DNA of 64,000 nt from an uncultured Flavobacteriales bacterium (GCA_946480085.1 CAMLHZ010000002.1:62001-126000); one strand, 5' to 3'. Positions 27,085 through 36,034 are shown, numbered from the stretch's first letter. The notes: generated by a model not told the origin, from the sequence alone. Numbers and translations are program-made.

Positions 27085-27507
27085 TTAGTTGAATTTTTTT
27101 GAAAGGTTCACTTTCGATGTGTCAATTAAGAAACGTTTATTGAGTAAACGTCGACCGAGCAGCACCGGATTCTTTAATCCTGACCTTTCTGTAAGCGAAA
27201 ATACGGTTTCGTAGGCTACTCCGAACAATTCCAGGTTGCCTTTTACGAAAAAACGTTCCTGAACAAACCCGTTTGAACTTTTTACGCTTTTTTTACTGAA
27301 CTCTGTGAACAGTTCTTTTTTTCCTGTGTAGCCAGGAGTTTGTTCATCCAGAAAAACGACTTCAAGTACGTCTATTTCCCCGTGAATTAAGCGAACTGAC
27401 GAACAATGAATACTCGAAGAATAAGCTCCGGAGTCTATTTTAACAGGAACGAGATTCAATCCAAAAGTAGGAAAGTTAACCACATCCTTACGTCCAATTA
27501 TTTCCAT
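27085..27507 (-). CDS. RimB-like retropepsin-type protease
   Basis: The protein has 140 residues, starting MEIIGRKDVVNFPTFGLNLVPVKIDSGAYSSSIH. The DSG motif at KIDSGA is the aspartate of the retropepsin fold, and a second block (GLKNPVLLGRRLLNKRFLIDTSK) matches the RimB/ATP-dependent zinc protease-like family. RimB reverses or limits RimK glutamylation of ribosomal protein S6 in other bacteria. The start is placed at 27507 because the family begins at MEIIGRK and the upstream residues look non-coding. It is the first gene of this operon. Confidence 0.85.
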   Translation of the reverse strand: MEIIGRKDVVNFPTFGLNLVPVKIDSGAYSSSIHCSSVRLIHGEIDVLEVVFLDEQTPGYTGKKELFTEFSKKSVKSSNGFVQERFFVKGNLELFGVAYETVFSLTERSGLKNPVLLGRRLLNKRFLIDTSKVNLSKKFN

Positions 27508-27736
27508 ATTAAAAGTTACGGTGAACCGGTTCGAAAGTAGAAAAAAATCGTTGTAGATTCGCAATTGTATTGACGATTTGTTGGGTCGAATTGCATTTAG
27601 ACCATACGTTTTTTATCTCTGACTATTGATTTTTCTTTCGTCTTCAAAAAAAAACTGGTACTTTTGATGAATATTAAAGAAAAAATATCTAATATTGCAC
27701 CCCCGAAAAGGGCTATAGAGAAGAAATTAGAGAGTC

Positions 27737-28099
27737 ATGGATATTATCAGAGAACTTCAAAAAGAACTAACAGAGGTAAAACAATTTCCAGCGTTTGGAG
27801 CAGGAGATACTGTTACTGTTTCATATAAAATTAAAGAGGGTAACAAAGAGCGTACGCAGTTATACCAAGGTGTTGTATTGCAACGTCGTGGTTCTGGTGC
27901 TACTGAAACATTTACTGTACGTAAAATGTCAGGAAACATTGGTGTTGAGCGTATCTTCCCAATCTCATCTCCATTTATTGAAGATATTGTTGTAAACAAA
28001 AGAGGTGCTGTACGTCGTGCTCGTATCTTCTACTTCCGTGGTCTTACTGGTAAGGCTGCTCGTATTAAAGAGAAAAGAAGCTTCGTTCACGCGAAGTAA
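27737..28099 (+). CDS. rplS: 50S ribosomal protein L19
   Basis: The protein has 120 residues. It has the L19 signature [35 protein letters not shown], followed by [28 protein letters not shown] and [21 protein letters not shown]. It binds at the 30S-50S interface. It is a single gene here followed by a strong terminator. Confidence 0.97.
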   Translation: MDIIRELQKELTEVKQFPAFGAGDTVTVSYKIKEGNKERTQLYQGVVLQRRGSGATETFTVRKMSGNIGVERIFPISSPFIEDIVVNKRGAVRRARIFYFRGLTGKAARIKEKRSFVHAK

Positions 28100-28118
28100 G
28101 CGAAAGCCAATTATATTA

Positions 28119-28155
28119 AAACCCCGATCCGTTATTTGCGGTATCGGGGTTTTTG
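28119..28155 (+). terminator. rho-independent terminator of rplS
   Basis: ACCCCGAT (28121-28128) pairs with ATCGGGGT (28143-28150) and is followed by a T-run, giving a GC-rich stem of eight pairs 20 nt after the L19 stop. Confidence 0.9.
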
Positions 28156-28193
28156 TTTGGTATAACTTTTGCGCAATCGCAACAAAAAAAATC

Positions 28194-28973
28194 ATGAAAT
28201 ACTACCTTCTTTTTACCACTTTGATATTGTTCACGGCTTGTGAGAACTCTATCCCAAAAAGCAAAAAGGAAAACAAACTACCTACCAGATCAGATTTTTC
28301 TTCCAGCCCTAACGTCATTCAGGAATACCAGCAGAAGCATCGTCAGAATTTGAGAAGTGAAAGCACCGGTACAGTTTCGAACGGAAAGTTGGAAAATGGT
28401 TACCTCGTTCCCTTTGAAGGAAAGAATTTCAGGTATTTTGATACAACGAGTTATTTGGCAGGACGTGCTTTTGTAAACGATAGGGTGTATAAATCATTGG
28501 TGGATTCATATGCAGAGCTCAATACGACATCAAGCTTGTTTTATGGGTTGATGGAATGTTCCAACGAACATGGCGGAAGATTGTATCCGCATAGGACGCA
28601 TCAAAACGGATTGAGTTGTGACTTTATGTCGCCAATGCTCAAAAACGGTTCTGCAACACTTGATTTGAATAATCTTGGCGCCGATCACTATTTCATGGAC
28701 TTTGATGAAAATGGTGTTTACAAGGAAAACAAGATCTATTCTATCGACTTTGATGCAATTGCACAGCATTTATTGGTTCTGAATGCTTCGGCACGTAAGA
28801 ATGGACTTAAAATCGAAAAGGTAATTCTGAAAATTGAGTTGAAGGATGAGCTTTTTGCAAGTAAATACGGTGATGAATTGAAAAATACTGGGATTTATTT
28901 TGCAAATTCACTCTCGCACTTGATCAATGAATTGCACGACGATCATTATCACGTAGACTTTAAACCCCTTTGA
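28194..28973 (+). CDS. lipoprotein with LAS-type (MepA-like) murein endopeptidase motifs
   Basis: The protein has 259 residues with lipobox LFTAC (Cys16). The C-terminal half carries the zinc motif HQNGLSCD (His136-x6-Asp143) and a final HDDHYHVDF (His251, His253), the H-x6-D plus HxH signature of LAS metallopeptidases such as MepA. The start at 28194 (MKYYLLF) is chosen because the frame upstream lies on the rplS end and terminator. It is predicted to be a periplasm-facing peptidoglycan hydrolase. The fold is inferred from motifs only, and no linker to the peptidoglycan is seen. Confidence 0.8.
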   Translation: MKYYLLFTTLILFTACENSIPKSKKENKLPTRSDFSSSPNVIQEYQQKHRQNLRSESTGTVSNGKLENGYLVPFEGKNFRYFDTTSYLAGRAFVNDRVYKSLVDSYAELNTTSSLFYGLMECSNEHGGRLYPHRTHQNGLSCDFMSPMLKNGSATLDLNNLGADHYFMDFDENGVYKENKIYSIDFDAIAQHLLVLNASARKNGLKIEKVILKIELKDELFASKYGDELKNTGIYFANSLSHLINELHDDHYHVDFKPL

Positions 28974-28985
28974 GTTAATCCATAG

Positions 28986-29903
28986 ATGAAATCCATTTCA
29001 ACCTTTATCGCTTTTGTGCTGCTGGCATTCATCGCATCTTCTCAAGCGGATACGAACAGAATTCAACAACTTTTAACTCAGATCACCAAAACACCAAAGC
29101 CGAGGAATTATCAGAACCTCGATCAGCTGAACAAAACAGCGAATTTCATAAAAACGGAGTTTCAAAAGTATTTGGATACAGTTTACTTTCAGGAATATAA
29201 AGTGAATGGAATCACTTACAAAAATGTTGTTGGTGTAGTGAATCCAAAAGCGGCTTCAACCTTGGTTGTTGGTGCGCATTACGATGTGTGTGGAAGTCAG
29301 GAAGGAGCAGATGACAATGGAAGTGGAATAGTTGGACTTTTGGAATTGGCGCGTTTGTTTGATACTGTGACTGTAGATAAGCGCTTGGAATTCGTTGCCT
29401 ATACTCTGGAAGAACCGCCTTATTTCAGAACAGAAAACATGGGAAGTTATATTCATGCGAAGAGTTTGTTCGATGAAAAAAGAGTAGTGGAAGGAATGAT
29501 CGTTCTTGAAATGATTGGCTACTTCTCTGATGAAAAGAAAAGTCAGGATTATCCTTTGGGAATTTTGAAGTTGTTTTATGGTGGTAAAGGTGATTACATT
29601 ACAGTTGTCAACAAGTTTGGAAAGGGCAAGTTTGCACGAAAATTCCTGCATCGAATGAAGCATTCAGACGGTGATAAGAATCCCGAAGTAAAGAGTTTTA
29701 ACGCACCAAAAGCGTTGCCTGGGATTGATTTCTCAGATCACCTGAACTATTGGAAGTTTGGCTATTCTGCAAGTATGGTAACGGATACTGCCTTTTACAG
29801 AAATAAGAATTACCATCAGTCTACTGATAAAATGGAATTACTTGATTTAGAGAAAATGGCAGGAGTGATTGACAGCGTTTATAAATCGTTGTTGGCTATG
29901 TGA
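28986..29903 (+). CDS. M28 family zinc aminopeptidase-like protein
   Basis: The protein has 305 residues with a signal peptide ending near SSQA. Metal ligands are visible in VVGAHYDVCGSQEGADDNGSG (His, Asp) with the bridging Asp, the catalytic Glu-Glu in AYTLEEPPYF, a second acidic ligand in VLEMIGYFS and a late His in KNYHQSTDKME. It is a secreted or periplasmic peptidase. It follows the LAS lipoprotein by 12 bp (same operon) and overlaps the next gene convergently by 25 bp. Confidence 0.9.
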   Translation: MKSISTFIAFVLLAFIASSQADTNRIQQLLTQITKTPKPRNYQNLDQLNKTANFIKTEFQKYLDTVYFQEYKVNGITYKNVVGVVNPKAASTLVVGAHYDVCGSQEGADDNGSGIVGLLELARLFDTVTVDKRLEFVAYTLEEPPYFRTENMGSYIHAKSLFDEKRVVEGMIVLEMIGYFSDEKKSQDYPLGILKLFYGGKGDYITVVNKFGKGKFARKFLHRMKHSDGDKNPEVKSFNAPKALPGIDFSDHLNYWKFGYSASMVTDTAFYRNKNYHQSTDKMELLDLEKMAGVIDSVYKSLLAM

Positions 29904-30337
29904 GGACCTGTAAGGTTTTTATTCGGAACGATCTGTTTGGGACTTTTCACCATTCGTATGGCGTTAACTGTTAAGCCAACAAGTGCAGCTATGTTTGGCA
30001 ACCCCAGGATTGCCCATTCGTCTGGTTCTTCCATCGTAAGTAACCATTTCCAGCCTGAAATCCCACTTTCATAAGATAAGAAAACCGAAAAGCCAATTAG
30101 ACCAAGTAATAGAAAACAAAAATTGAGTTTTGCTTTTTCAGGAATCAGCAAGGAGGTTAAAAGTCCTGTATAGCCAAGTATTCCGAAAATAATTGAGAAT
30201 AAAAGAATAATCTCTTTTAGGTAGATATAATCTGATGTAACAATAGTGCACAGTCCTAAAATCGAAAAGCAGAGCATCAATGTGGCAGGGACTAATCCAA
30301 CAAGTAAAATGATTTTATAAATAAGATCTTTTATCAT
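29879..30337 (-). CDS. hypothetical membrane protein
   Basis: The protein has 152 residues with four hydrophobic segments (about residues 8-30, 38-62, 70-88 and 103-128), so a small multi-pass inner-membrane protein. I recognise no family. Its 3' end overlaps the M28 peptidase gene on the other strand. It starts 17 bp downstream of the thioredoxin-like gene and is probably the last gene of that operon. Confidence 0.65.
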   Translation of the reverse strand: MIKDLIYKIILLVGLVPATLMLCFSILGLCTIVTSDYIYLKEIILLFSIIFGILGYTGLLTSLLIPEKAKLNFCFLLLGLIGFSVFLSYESGISGWKWLLTMEEPDEWAILGLPNIAALVGLTVNAIRMVKSPKQIVPNKNLTGPHIANNDL

Positions 30338-30354
30338 TTACTATTCCTCGATAC

Positions 30355-31200
30355 TCACTGCTGCGCTTCAAACTGCATCTTGAATTCATTCACCAATTCT
30401 TCCAAGCTTGGCATTTGAATCATATTCAATTTGACCAAATGTGGATAATACTTTTTAATCACTAATTCGGTTTTTTCGAAACTACCAGTTTTGATTCCGT
30501 TTTCATGTGTTTGAAGAATGAACCGAACCATGGCATCGTGCGCATCCTTTGGTGGAATACTGTTGATATTTGAAAGAAAAGCATCGCAAAAAGGAGACAG
30601 TGCGTCTGTTTCTCCATTGAAGAAGATCATCTTATCGAAATCTGAATTGAAATCCAGTGTTTTTACCGTTTTCAAATATTGACTTGCATAGAAGGCTAAA
30701 GAATCGTCTGCATTTTCGTTTAAAACAGTTACATATGCTTTCAGATCTTCAGGTTTCTTTTTGCTTGCATTGTACTTTTTTGCTGCATTTCCAACAGGAT
30801 CCTGATCCGGATGAGCAGCTTTAATTCCAAGTCGACGAAGCGTTTTTACATCTGCAGCACCAACATGGGTTTTTATTAGTTCTCCTTTTGGTGAAATGAA
30901 CAATAGTGTTGGATAAGCCGTAATTCCGTATTCCGACATCACGCTTGGACCATCTACTTTTTCTCCATCCAGTTTTACATTAATAAATTCTGTATTGAAA
31001 TAGTTTCCAATTTCCGGATCCATAAAAGTGGTATTTGCCATGTATTTACATGGTCCACACCAGGTTGCGAAAACATCAACAAAAACGGGCTTGTTTTTCT
31101 CCTTAGCCAATGCTTTTGCCTCTTTTAAGGTAATGTGCTGAAATTCTATTTGCGAAAAGCTGAATACCGGCAAGAATAAAAGAAAAACTAGAATTTTCAT
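30355..31200 (-). CDS. secreted thioredoxin-family protein
   Basis: The protein has 281 residues with a signal peptide MKILVFLLFLPVFSFSQ. The thioredoxin domain follows directly, with the active site ATWCGPC (Trp47-Cys51) and the cis-Pro region AYPTLLF. About 150 extra C-terminal residues form a helical extension of unknown role. It is a periplasmic thiol-disulfide oxidoreductase. The ATG overlaps the stop of the preceding lipoprotein gene by four bases (ATGA). Confidence 0.9.
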   Translation of the reverse strand: MKILVFLLFLPVFSFSQIEFQHITLKEAKALAKEKNKPVFVDVFATWCGPCKYMANTTFMDPEIGNYFNTEFINVKLDGEKVDGPSVMSEYGITAYPTLLFISPKGELIKTHVGAADVKTLRRLGIKAAHPDQDPVGNAAKKYNASKKKPEDLKAYVTVLNENADDSLAFYASQYLKTVKTLDFNSDFDKMIFFNGETDALSPFCDAFLSNINSIPPKDAHDAMVRFILQTHENGIKTGSFEKTELVIKKYYPHLVKLNMIQMPSLEELVNEFKMQFEAQQ

Positions 31201-31739
31201 GTCTGTTTTATTTTGAATGAGTCAAGAATACGCTGAGCTGTGTTTCTATATTCTCTAAAGATAATTTGTTCAGCTGTAAAAGTTACGATATACGCTTTTC
31301 CATTTTTGACATACGCTTCCTGTAAATAGCGCATTTCTTTGTTATCTCTTTCCAGTTGATACTCTAATTTAACACAGTCAATCCCGTTTTTCTTCGTGAC
31401 CACTTTATTGATCATTACGTGATTAGGTAAAAACTGCATCATTTGGTCTTCAGTGAGTTTCAGAAATTTTTTCGCGTTAATCGTATCGGGTAGCGGTTGA
31501 ATCACCACACTTACATTTTCAGTGAACTTGTCTGTTTTATCATCAGGTGGGGCAACTACAACAAAAGTGACATTCGGGTTTGATTCTGTTGCATCAACCC
31601 ATTCATTGGGAAAGGAGAGTTCAAACTCTTCACCGCTAAATGAAATGAATTTATCTTCTGTGACAACATCTTCTGTATTGTCTGAACCACATGACACCAC
31701 TGTCACTAATAGAATTGCTAAAGCAAATATTCTGAACAT
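31197..31739 (-). CDS. hypothetical lipoprotein, PsbP-like
   Basis: The protein has 180 residues with lipobox VTVVSC (Cys17). The mature region (FELSFPNEWVDATESNPNVTFVVVAPPDDKTDKFTENVSVVIQPL ... GIDCVKLEYQL ... AYIVTFTAEQIIFREYRNTAQRILDSFKI) has the plan of the PsbP/Mog1-like fold that many SpII lipoproteins use. It begins the operon with the thioredoxin gene. TATTTTTG on the minus strand at 31766-31773 is a likely -7 element. Confidence 0.7.
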   Translation of the reverse strand: MFRIFALAILLVTVVSCGSDNTEDVVTEDKFISFSGEEFELSFPNEWVDATESNPNVTFVVVAPPDDKTDKFTENVSVVIQPLPDTINAKKFLKLTEDQMMQFLPNHVMINKVVTKKNGIDCVKLEYQLERDNKEMRYLQEAYVKNGKAYIVTFTAEQIIFREYRNTAQRILDSFKIKQT

Positions 31740-31919
31740 TTTTTATAATCAATAACGTAACTTAGCAAAAATAGTTAGTTAAACGCAGATATCTTGTAAA
31801 GATTGAAATTTGTGTTTACCTTCTTCATTATGTGACATTAATAGAAAATTATACTACTCGTTTAGGTGTAAAAACTGAACTTCAACACCCAAATTGGCAG
31901 TCAATTAAAAAGAAACGAT

Positions 31920-32441
31920 TTGTCCGATAACATAAATAAGGAATTAGCAGCGCTTTATAAGCAGTTTCCAGATGTAAGAAAATTTCTGGGAACCTTAGGT
32001 TGTGATGCTACAACTGCGGAAGATATTTTCCAGGAGGCTCTACTCATTTATTCAAGAAAAAGAAAGTTAAACGATTTTGAATTGAATGTTGAACCGTTCT
32101 TTTTTGTGCGAAGTACGTGCAAGCTGCTTTGGTACAATGAGTCGAGAAAGAAATCCAATCAGGCAACATATTCATTAGATATTGATGTTCCGCAGGAAGT
32201 GGAAGATTGGGTGCAGAAAGAATTTAAACTGCTTTCGATCGAAAAGAAACTGAATGACATTGGCGAACAATGTAAAGAATTACTCCAGCTATTCTACGTG
32301 AAATCGTGGAGTATGGACGCGATAGCCAATAAACTCGGGCTGCGAAACGATAAAGTAGCCAAAGCACAAAAGTACCGTTGTATTCAGAAATTGAAAGACA
32401 AGGTGCAAGAGGAAATCCAGGTTGAAACTTTAACGTACTAG
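31920..32441 (+). CDS. RNA polymerase sigma factor, sigma-70 family (ECF type)
   Basis: The protein has 173 residues. Region 2 is visible in GCDATTAEDIFQEALLIYSRKRKL and the core-binding segment FFFVRSTCKLLWYNESRKKS. Region 4 is in LLQLFYVKSWSMDAIANKLGLRNDKVAKAQKYRCIQKLKD, with the helix-turn-helix. No ATG fits; the frame opens with TTG at 31920, so a non-canonical start is assumed. The partner gene begins 2 bp after its stop and looks like an anti-sigma factor. Confidence 0.85.
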   Translation: MSDNINKELAALYKQFPDVRKFLGTLGCDATTAEDIFQEALLIYSRKRKLNDFELNVEPFFFVRSTCKLLWYNESRKKSNQATYSLDIDVPQEVEDWVQKEFKLLSIEKKLNDIGEQCKELLQLFYVKSWSMDAIANKLGLRNDKVAKAQKYRCIQKLKDKVQEEIQVETLTY

Positions 32442-32443
32442 TT

Positions 32444-33382
32444 ATGGAGACGAATTGGAGTAAATTAATCGAACGATACCTTCAGGGGGAACTTTCCGCT
32501 GATGGATTGGAAGCTTTTGAATTCGAACTTGGATTAAATGCTGATTTGCGTGCCGAACTGGATATTCATAAGTTAATTCACGAGAGTCTGTTTCGTTCCG
32601 CTGAACGATTGGCAATCCAGAATATTGGTAAAAAGTACCACTTCAAGGCAAAATTGAAGAAATGGCTTACGTATACTTCTGTGGTTACGGCAACTGCAGT
32701 TACTATTGCACTTGTAGCATCTAATTCAGGAGGTGAAAAATCTGATGGCGATTCTGATGCTCAGGAGTCCAAAACTGAAATGATCAATGATCTAAATACA
32801 GATGACACTTCTGCTGTAACGGCATCTCACACTGACATGAATACTGATGAACCAGTAAATACGTTTACTGAATTAAATGATAACGATGTACCAAGAAGAA
32901 GACCAAATCGACAGATAGCATTGAATCCTCTTGATGGTGAGAATAATAATCAAAACGCTATAATTCAAAATGCTGTAGGTGGTGCTTCATCAAATTCAGA
33001 GCAGAAAAACACTAATGAGCCGAGCAAAGATAAACCTAAGGAGAAACCAAAGGAACCGGAAAAGGATTTTCCAAAGGTTATTGAGGATAAGAAATTGAGG
33101 TTTATGATGACCAAAGGTGTTTTGAATCCTTCTGCAATAAAAACGGAAGAGGTTCAGAAGAATTTTCCAACGGGTGATCACTTGACATTAGGTAACTTCA
33201 AAGTTTATTCGTCCAGTGAAGGAATTGTACTGCACAATTTCATTACAGACGATGTCATTGTTCTTGGGAAAACACCTGCTGATCAGGTTAAAACGCTTAC
33301 GAACCAGCAGAAGTATCAGTCGAAGCCGGGGATGGAGGATAAGGATCCAAAATCGGGTAATATTTATCTTCAGAAGTACTAG
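32444..33382 (+). CDS. single-pass membrane protein, probable anti-sigma factor
   Basis: The protein has 312 residues. The N-terminus (METNWSKLIERYLQGELSADGLEAFEFELGLNADLRAELDIHKLIHESLF) resembles the cytoplasmic helical domain of anti-sigma factors but has no zinc ligands. A transmembrane helix follows at about residues 77-95 (YTSVVTATAVTIALVA), then a disordered Ser/Asp/Asn-rich periplasmic stretch with a Pro/Lys run and a C-terminal conserved part (FKVYSSSEGIVLHNFITDDVIVLGKT). Linked 2 bp downstream of the sigma gene. Anti-sigma function is inferred from position. Confidence 0.7.
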   Translation: METNWSKLIERYLQGELSADGLEAFEFELGLNADLRAELDIHKLIHESLFRSAERLAIQNIGKKYHFKAKLKKWLTYTSVVTATAVTIALVASNSGGEKSDGDSDAQESKTEMINDLNTDDTSAVTASHTDMNTDEPVNTFTELNDNDVPRRRPNRQIALNPLDGENNNQNAIIQNAVGGASSNSEQKNTNEPSKDKPKEKPKEPEKDFPKVIEDKKLRFMMTKGVLNPSAIKTEEVQKNFPTGDHLTLGNFKVYSSSEGIVLHNFITDDVIVLGKTPADQVKTLTNQQKYQSKPGMEDKDPKSGNIYLQKY

Positions 33383-33457
33383 ATTTTTGAATCAAATGAA
33401 TTGAATTGGTGAGGAATATTTCCATCACCTATTTGTGTTTTATATGGTTGCAAATTG

Positions 33458-33487
33458 TTGCGACGAACAGAATACGGACTATCTTTG
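33458..33487 (+). promoter_or_regulatory. promoter of DEAD-box helicase gene
   Basis: TTG at 33458-33460 and TATCTTTG at 33480-33487 are spaced 19 bp and match the consensus exactly. The -7 element ends 5 nt before the ATG at 33493, so the mRNA is expected to be leaderless. Confidence 0.7.
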
Positions 33488-33492
33488 CCACA

Positions 33493-34596
33493 ATGTTTCA
33501 AAACTCAAAATTACATCCGGGAATAGTTCAGCGATTGAAAGAACTTGGTATCGAAAGCGAAACTCCAATTCAGGCGCACGCATGGAAATATTTATTGGAT
33601 AAGCATCAGGATTATGTCGGTCAATCAAATACCGGCTCAGGAAAGACAATTGCCTACGCAGTTCCTTTACTTCAACGTATTGATCCTAAGGATAAAGATG
33701 TTCAGGCTATTGTTCTGGTTCCCACACGCGAGCTGGCTATTCAAACTTCAAAGGCGTTGTTCAAATTGTCGAAACACATGGACAAGTTTTTCATTGATAC
33801 GCTGGTGAAAGGAGAAGAAATTTATGAGCAAAAAAACAGGTTGAAACGTCCAACGCATGTTATTGTAGCTACACCTGGTCGTTTATTGGATTTATTGCGT
33901 GAAGGAGCTCTTTCCTTGCAACGAGTGAAGACAATTGTACTCGATGAAGCAGATGAACTTTACGCCAAAGGATTCTTTAAGGAAATTGATAAGATTCTGG
34001 GGTATACGAATGACTTTCACAAGAAATGGTTGTTTTCGGCAACAATTCATGGGGAGTTAACGAAATGGATTCGTGAAACGCTGAGCAAAGATGCTCCAAA
34101 AGCGATGATCAAAACGGAGAACGTTATGAATCCGAAGATTGAACACCAGTATTTGGAATGCACAAAAGAGGATAAACCGATGATGCTGCTAGAATTCCTT
34201 GCCTCCATGAAAAAAGGAAGGGGAATTGTATTTTGCAGAACAAAGGGTGACGTGGAGTTTGTAGCAAAGTTCCTTCGTTCACACGATCTTAAACCTACAG
34301 AATTGTATGGAGAAATGTTCCCGAAAGAACGCGAAAAGGCAATCCGTATGTTTAGTTCTGAGCAAACACAATACCTGGTAGCTTCAGACATCGCTGCCCG
34401 TGGAATGGATTTTCCTGATCTTGCTTTCGTAGTTCATTATCAACTTCCCGACGATCCGGATTATTACACACACCGAAGCGGAAGAACAGCTCGTGCAGGT
34501 AAGCGTGGGATTTCCTTGAGTTTGGTAGAACCGGTAGAGCGCAAAAAATTAAGATACATTCAGGATTTGTTGAGTGTAGATTTTATTCAGTTATAG
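33493..34596 (+). CDS. DEAD-box ATP-dependent RNA helicase
   Basis: The protein has 367 residues from MFQNSKLHPGIVQRLKELGIESETPIQ. Motifs run in order: Q motif TPIQ (24-27), Walker A SNTGSGKT (45-52), PTRELA, TPGR, VLDEADEL, SAT, then IVFCRTKG, DIAARGMD and HRSGRTARAG. It is short and lacks the long basic C-terminal tail of DeaD/RhlE types. The start at 33493 follows the promoter at 33458-33487; a longer frame from 33406 would read through that promoter. Confidence 0.92.
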   Translation: MFQNSKLHPGIVQRLKELGIESETPIQAHAWKYLLDKHQDYVGQSNTGSGKTIAYAVPLLQRIDPKDKDVQAIVLVPTRELAIQTSKALFKLSKHMDKFFIDTLVKGEEIYEQKNRLKRPTHVIVATPGRLLDLLREGALSLQRVKTIVLDEADELYAKGFFKEIDKILGYTNDFHKKWLFSATIHGELTKWIRETLSKDAPKAMIKTENVMNPKIEHQYLECTKEDKPMMLLEFLASMKKGRGIVFCRTKGDVEFVAKFLRSHDLKPTELYGEMFPKEREKAIRMFSSEQTQYLVASDIAARGMDFPDLAFVVHYQLPDDPDYYTHRSGRTARAGKRGISLSLVEPVERKKLRYIQDLLSVDFIQL

Positions 34597-34620
34597 TAGA
34601 AATAAACGAAGAAGGAATGC

Positions 34621-34642
34621 AGAGACGCGATGCATCAGGTCT
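34621..34642. repeat. degenerate AGACGCGATGCATC palindrome
   Basis: AGACGCGATGCATCAGGTCT at 34623-34642 matches 18 of 20 bases of a perfect palindrome found at 57267-57286. It lies between the helicase and peptidase T genes and is a member of a dispersed repeat family. Confidence 0.6.
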
Positions 34643-34675
34643 TTACCCATGTTTTCAAAATATAAAAATACACCC

Positions 34676-35914
34676 ATGAAACAATATTCAGTTGAAGAAC
34701 GATTTTTAAGATATGTTCAGGTTGATACGCAATCTGATCCGAATGCAACTCAATTTCCAACAACGGAGAAGCAGAAAGACCTTTCTAAGATTCTTGTAGA
34801 CGAACTAAAAGCAATTGGCGTTTCTGATGCTGAAATGGACGAATGGGGTTATGTTTATGCAACCATTCCTGCAACTTCAAGTAAAGAAGGAATTCCGACC
34901 ATTTGTTTTTGTTCACATATGGATACAGCTCCGGATTGTTCAGGAACGAATGTGAAACCAATTGTTCACCGTAAATATGATGGTTCACCAATTGTTCTTC
35001 CTGAAGATGCTTCGCAGATCATTACAGTGGAAAAACACCCCTATCTGAAAGAGAAAATCGGAGATGACATTATTACAGCTTCAGGTACAACACTTTTAGG
35101 AGCTGATGATAAGGCTGGTGTGGCAATTATCATGGATTTAGCTGAACAATTGATTAAGAATCCTCAAATTCCTCATGGAAAGATCAGAATTCTGTTTACT
35201 CCCGATGAAGAAGTTGGTCGCGGTGTAGAACAAGTGGACATGAAACGACTGAATGCGGATTATGGCTACACAATGGATTCCGGTGAATTGGGAGCAATTG
35301 AAGACGAATCGTTTTCTGCAGACGCAATGTCGTTTACAATTACAGGAATTAGCGCACATCCAGGATATGCAAAAGGAAAAATGGTTCATGCAGCTAAAGT
35401 AGCTTCAGCATTTATTGATGCTTTGCCGCTGGATTCATGGTGTCCGGAAGCAACAACTGGAAGAGAAGGATTTGTACATCCAACTTCCATTTCAGGCGGA
35501 TTGGAAGAAGCAACAGTTGGGTTTATTATCAGAGATCATGAAACGGCTAAGCTGGCAGAATATGAAACAAGATTGGAAAACATTCTGAAAGATGTTATTG
35601 CGAAATTCCCCGGAGCAACATATACTTCAAAAGTAACAGAGCAATACAGAAACATGAAAGAAGTAATCCGTGATGTTCCTTTTGTTACTGATTATGCGAT
35701 TGAAGCGATGAAACAAGCTGGAATTACTCCTCGACCAACCATTATTCGTGGTGGAACGGATGGTTCTCGTTTGTCGTTTATGGGATTGCCTTGCCCGAAT
35801 ATTTTTACAGGTGAAATGGGAATTCATAGCCGACAAGAATATGTAAGTATTCAAGACATGCAAAAAGCGGTAGATACGTTGGTTGAGTTGGTTCAAATTT
35901 GGGAGAAGCACTAA
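34676..35914 (+). CDS. pepT: peptidase T (tripeptidase)
   Basis: The protein has 412 residues. It has the M20 zinc-peptidase features: CSHMDTAPD (first His, Asp), TLLGADDKAGVAIIMDLAE (bridging Asp), LFTPDEEVGRGV (catalytic Glu-Glu) and TIIRGGTDGSRLSFMGLPCPNIFTGEMGIHSRQEY (later ligands). It releases N-terminal residues from tripeptides in the cytoplasm. The start is set at 34676 (MKQYSVEERFLRY), matching the family. The short upstream frame holds the repeat and not a conserved N-terminus. Confidence 0.93.
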   Translation: MKQYSVEERFLRYVQVDTQSDPNATQFPTTEKQKDLSKILVDELKAIGVSDAEMDEWGYVYATIPATSSKEGIPTICFCSHMDTAPDCSGTNVKPIVHRKYDGSPIVLPEDASQIITVEKHPYLKEKIGDDIITASGTTLLGADDKAGVAIIMDLAEQLIKNPQIPHGKIRILFTPDEEVGRGVEQVDMKRLNADYGYTMDSGELGAIEDESFSADAMSFTITGISAHPGYAKGKMVHAAKVASAFIDALPLDSWCPEATTGREGFVHPTSISGGLEEATVGFIIRDHETAKLAEYETRLENILKDVIAKFPGATYTSKVTEQYRNMKEVIRDVPFVTDYAIEAMKQAGITPRPTIIRGGTDGSRLSFMGLPCPNIFTGEMGIHSRQEYVSIQDMQKAVDTLVELVQIWEKH

Positions 35915-36034
35915 CTTCGACTTACTTCGGCAGGTTGAGTGCAATTCGCTCAGTTACCTTTCTATCTTCTGCAATGCCGGGTAGTCGAAGAAATTACTTA
36001 TTTTAGCGCTCTTTAAAATTTTTAATACATACTT

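Noticed and set aside
27664..27697. A promoter of rplS with TTG at 27664 and TAATATTG at 27690-27697
   Set aside because: The 23-bp spacing is too long for the lineage consensus and the -7 box has a mismatch, so I do not list it as a promoter.
28005..28193. N-terminal extension of the LAS lipoprotein from 28005
   Set aside because: It runs over the end of rplS and its terminator; the lipobox requires the ATG at 28194.
33406..33492. Longer DEAD-box helicase starting at 33406
   Set aside because: The region contains a perfect promoter for the ATG at 33493, and the conserved N-terminus begins there.
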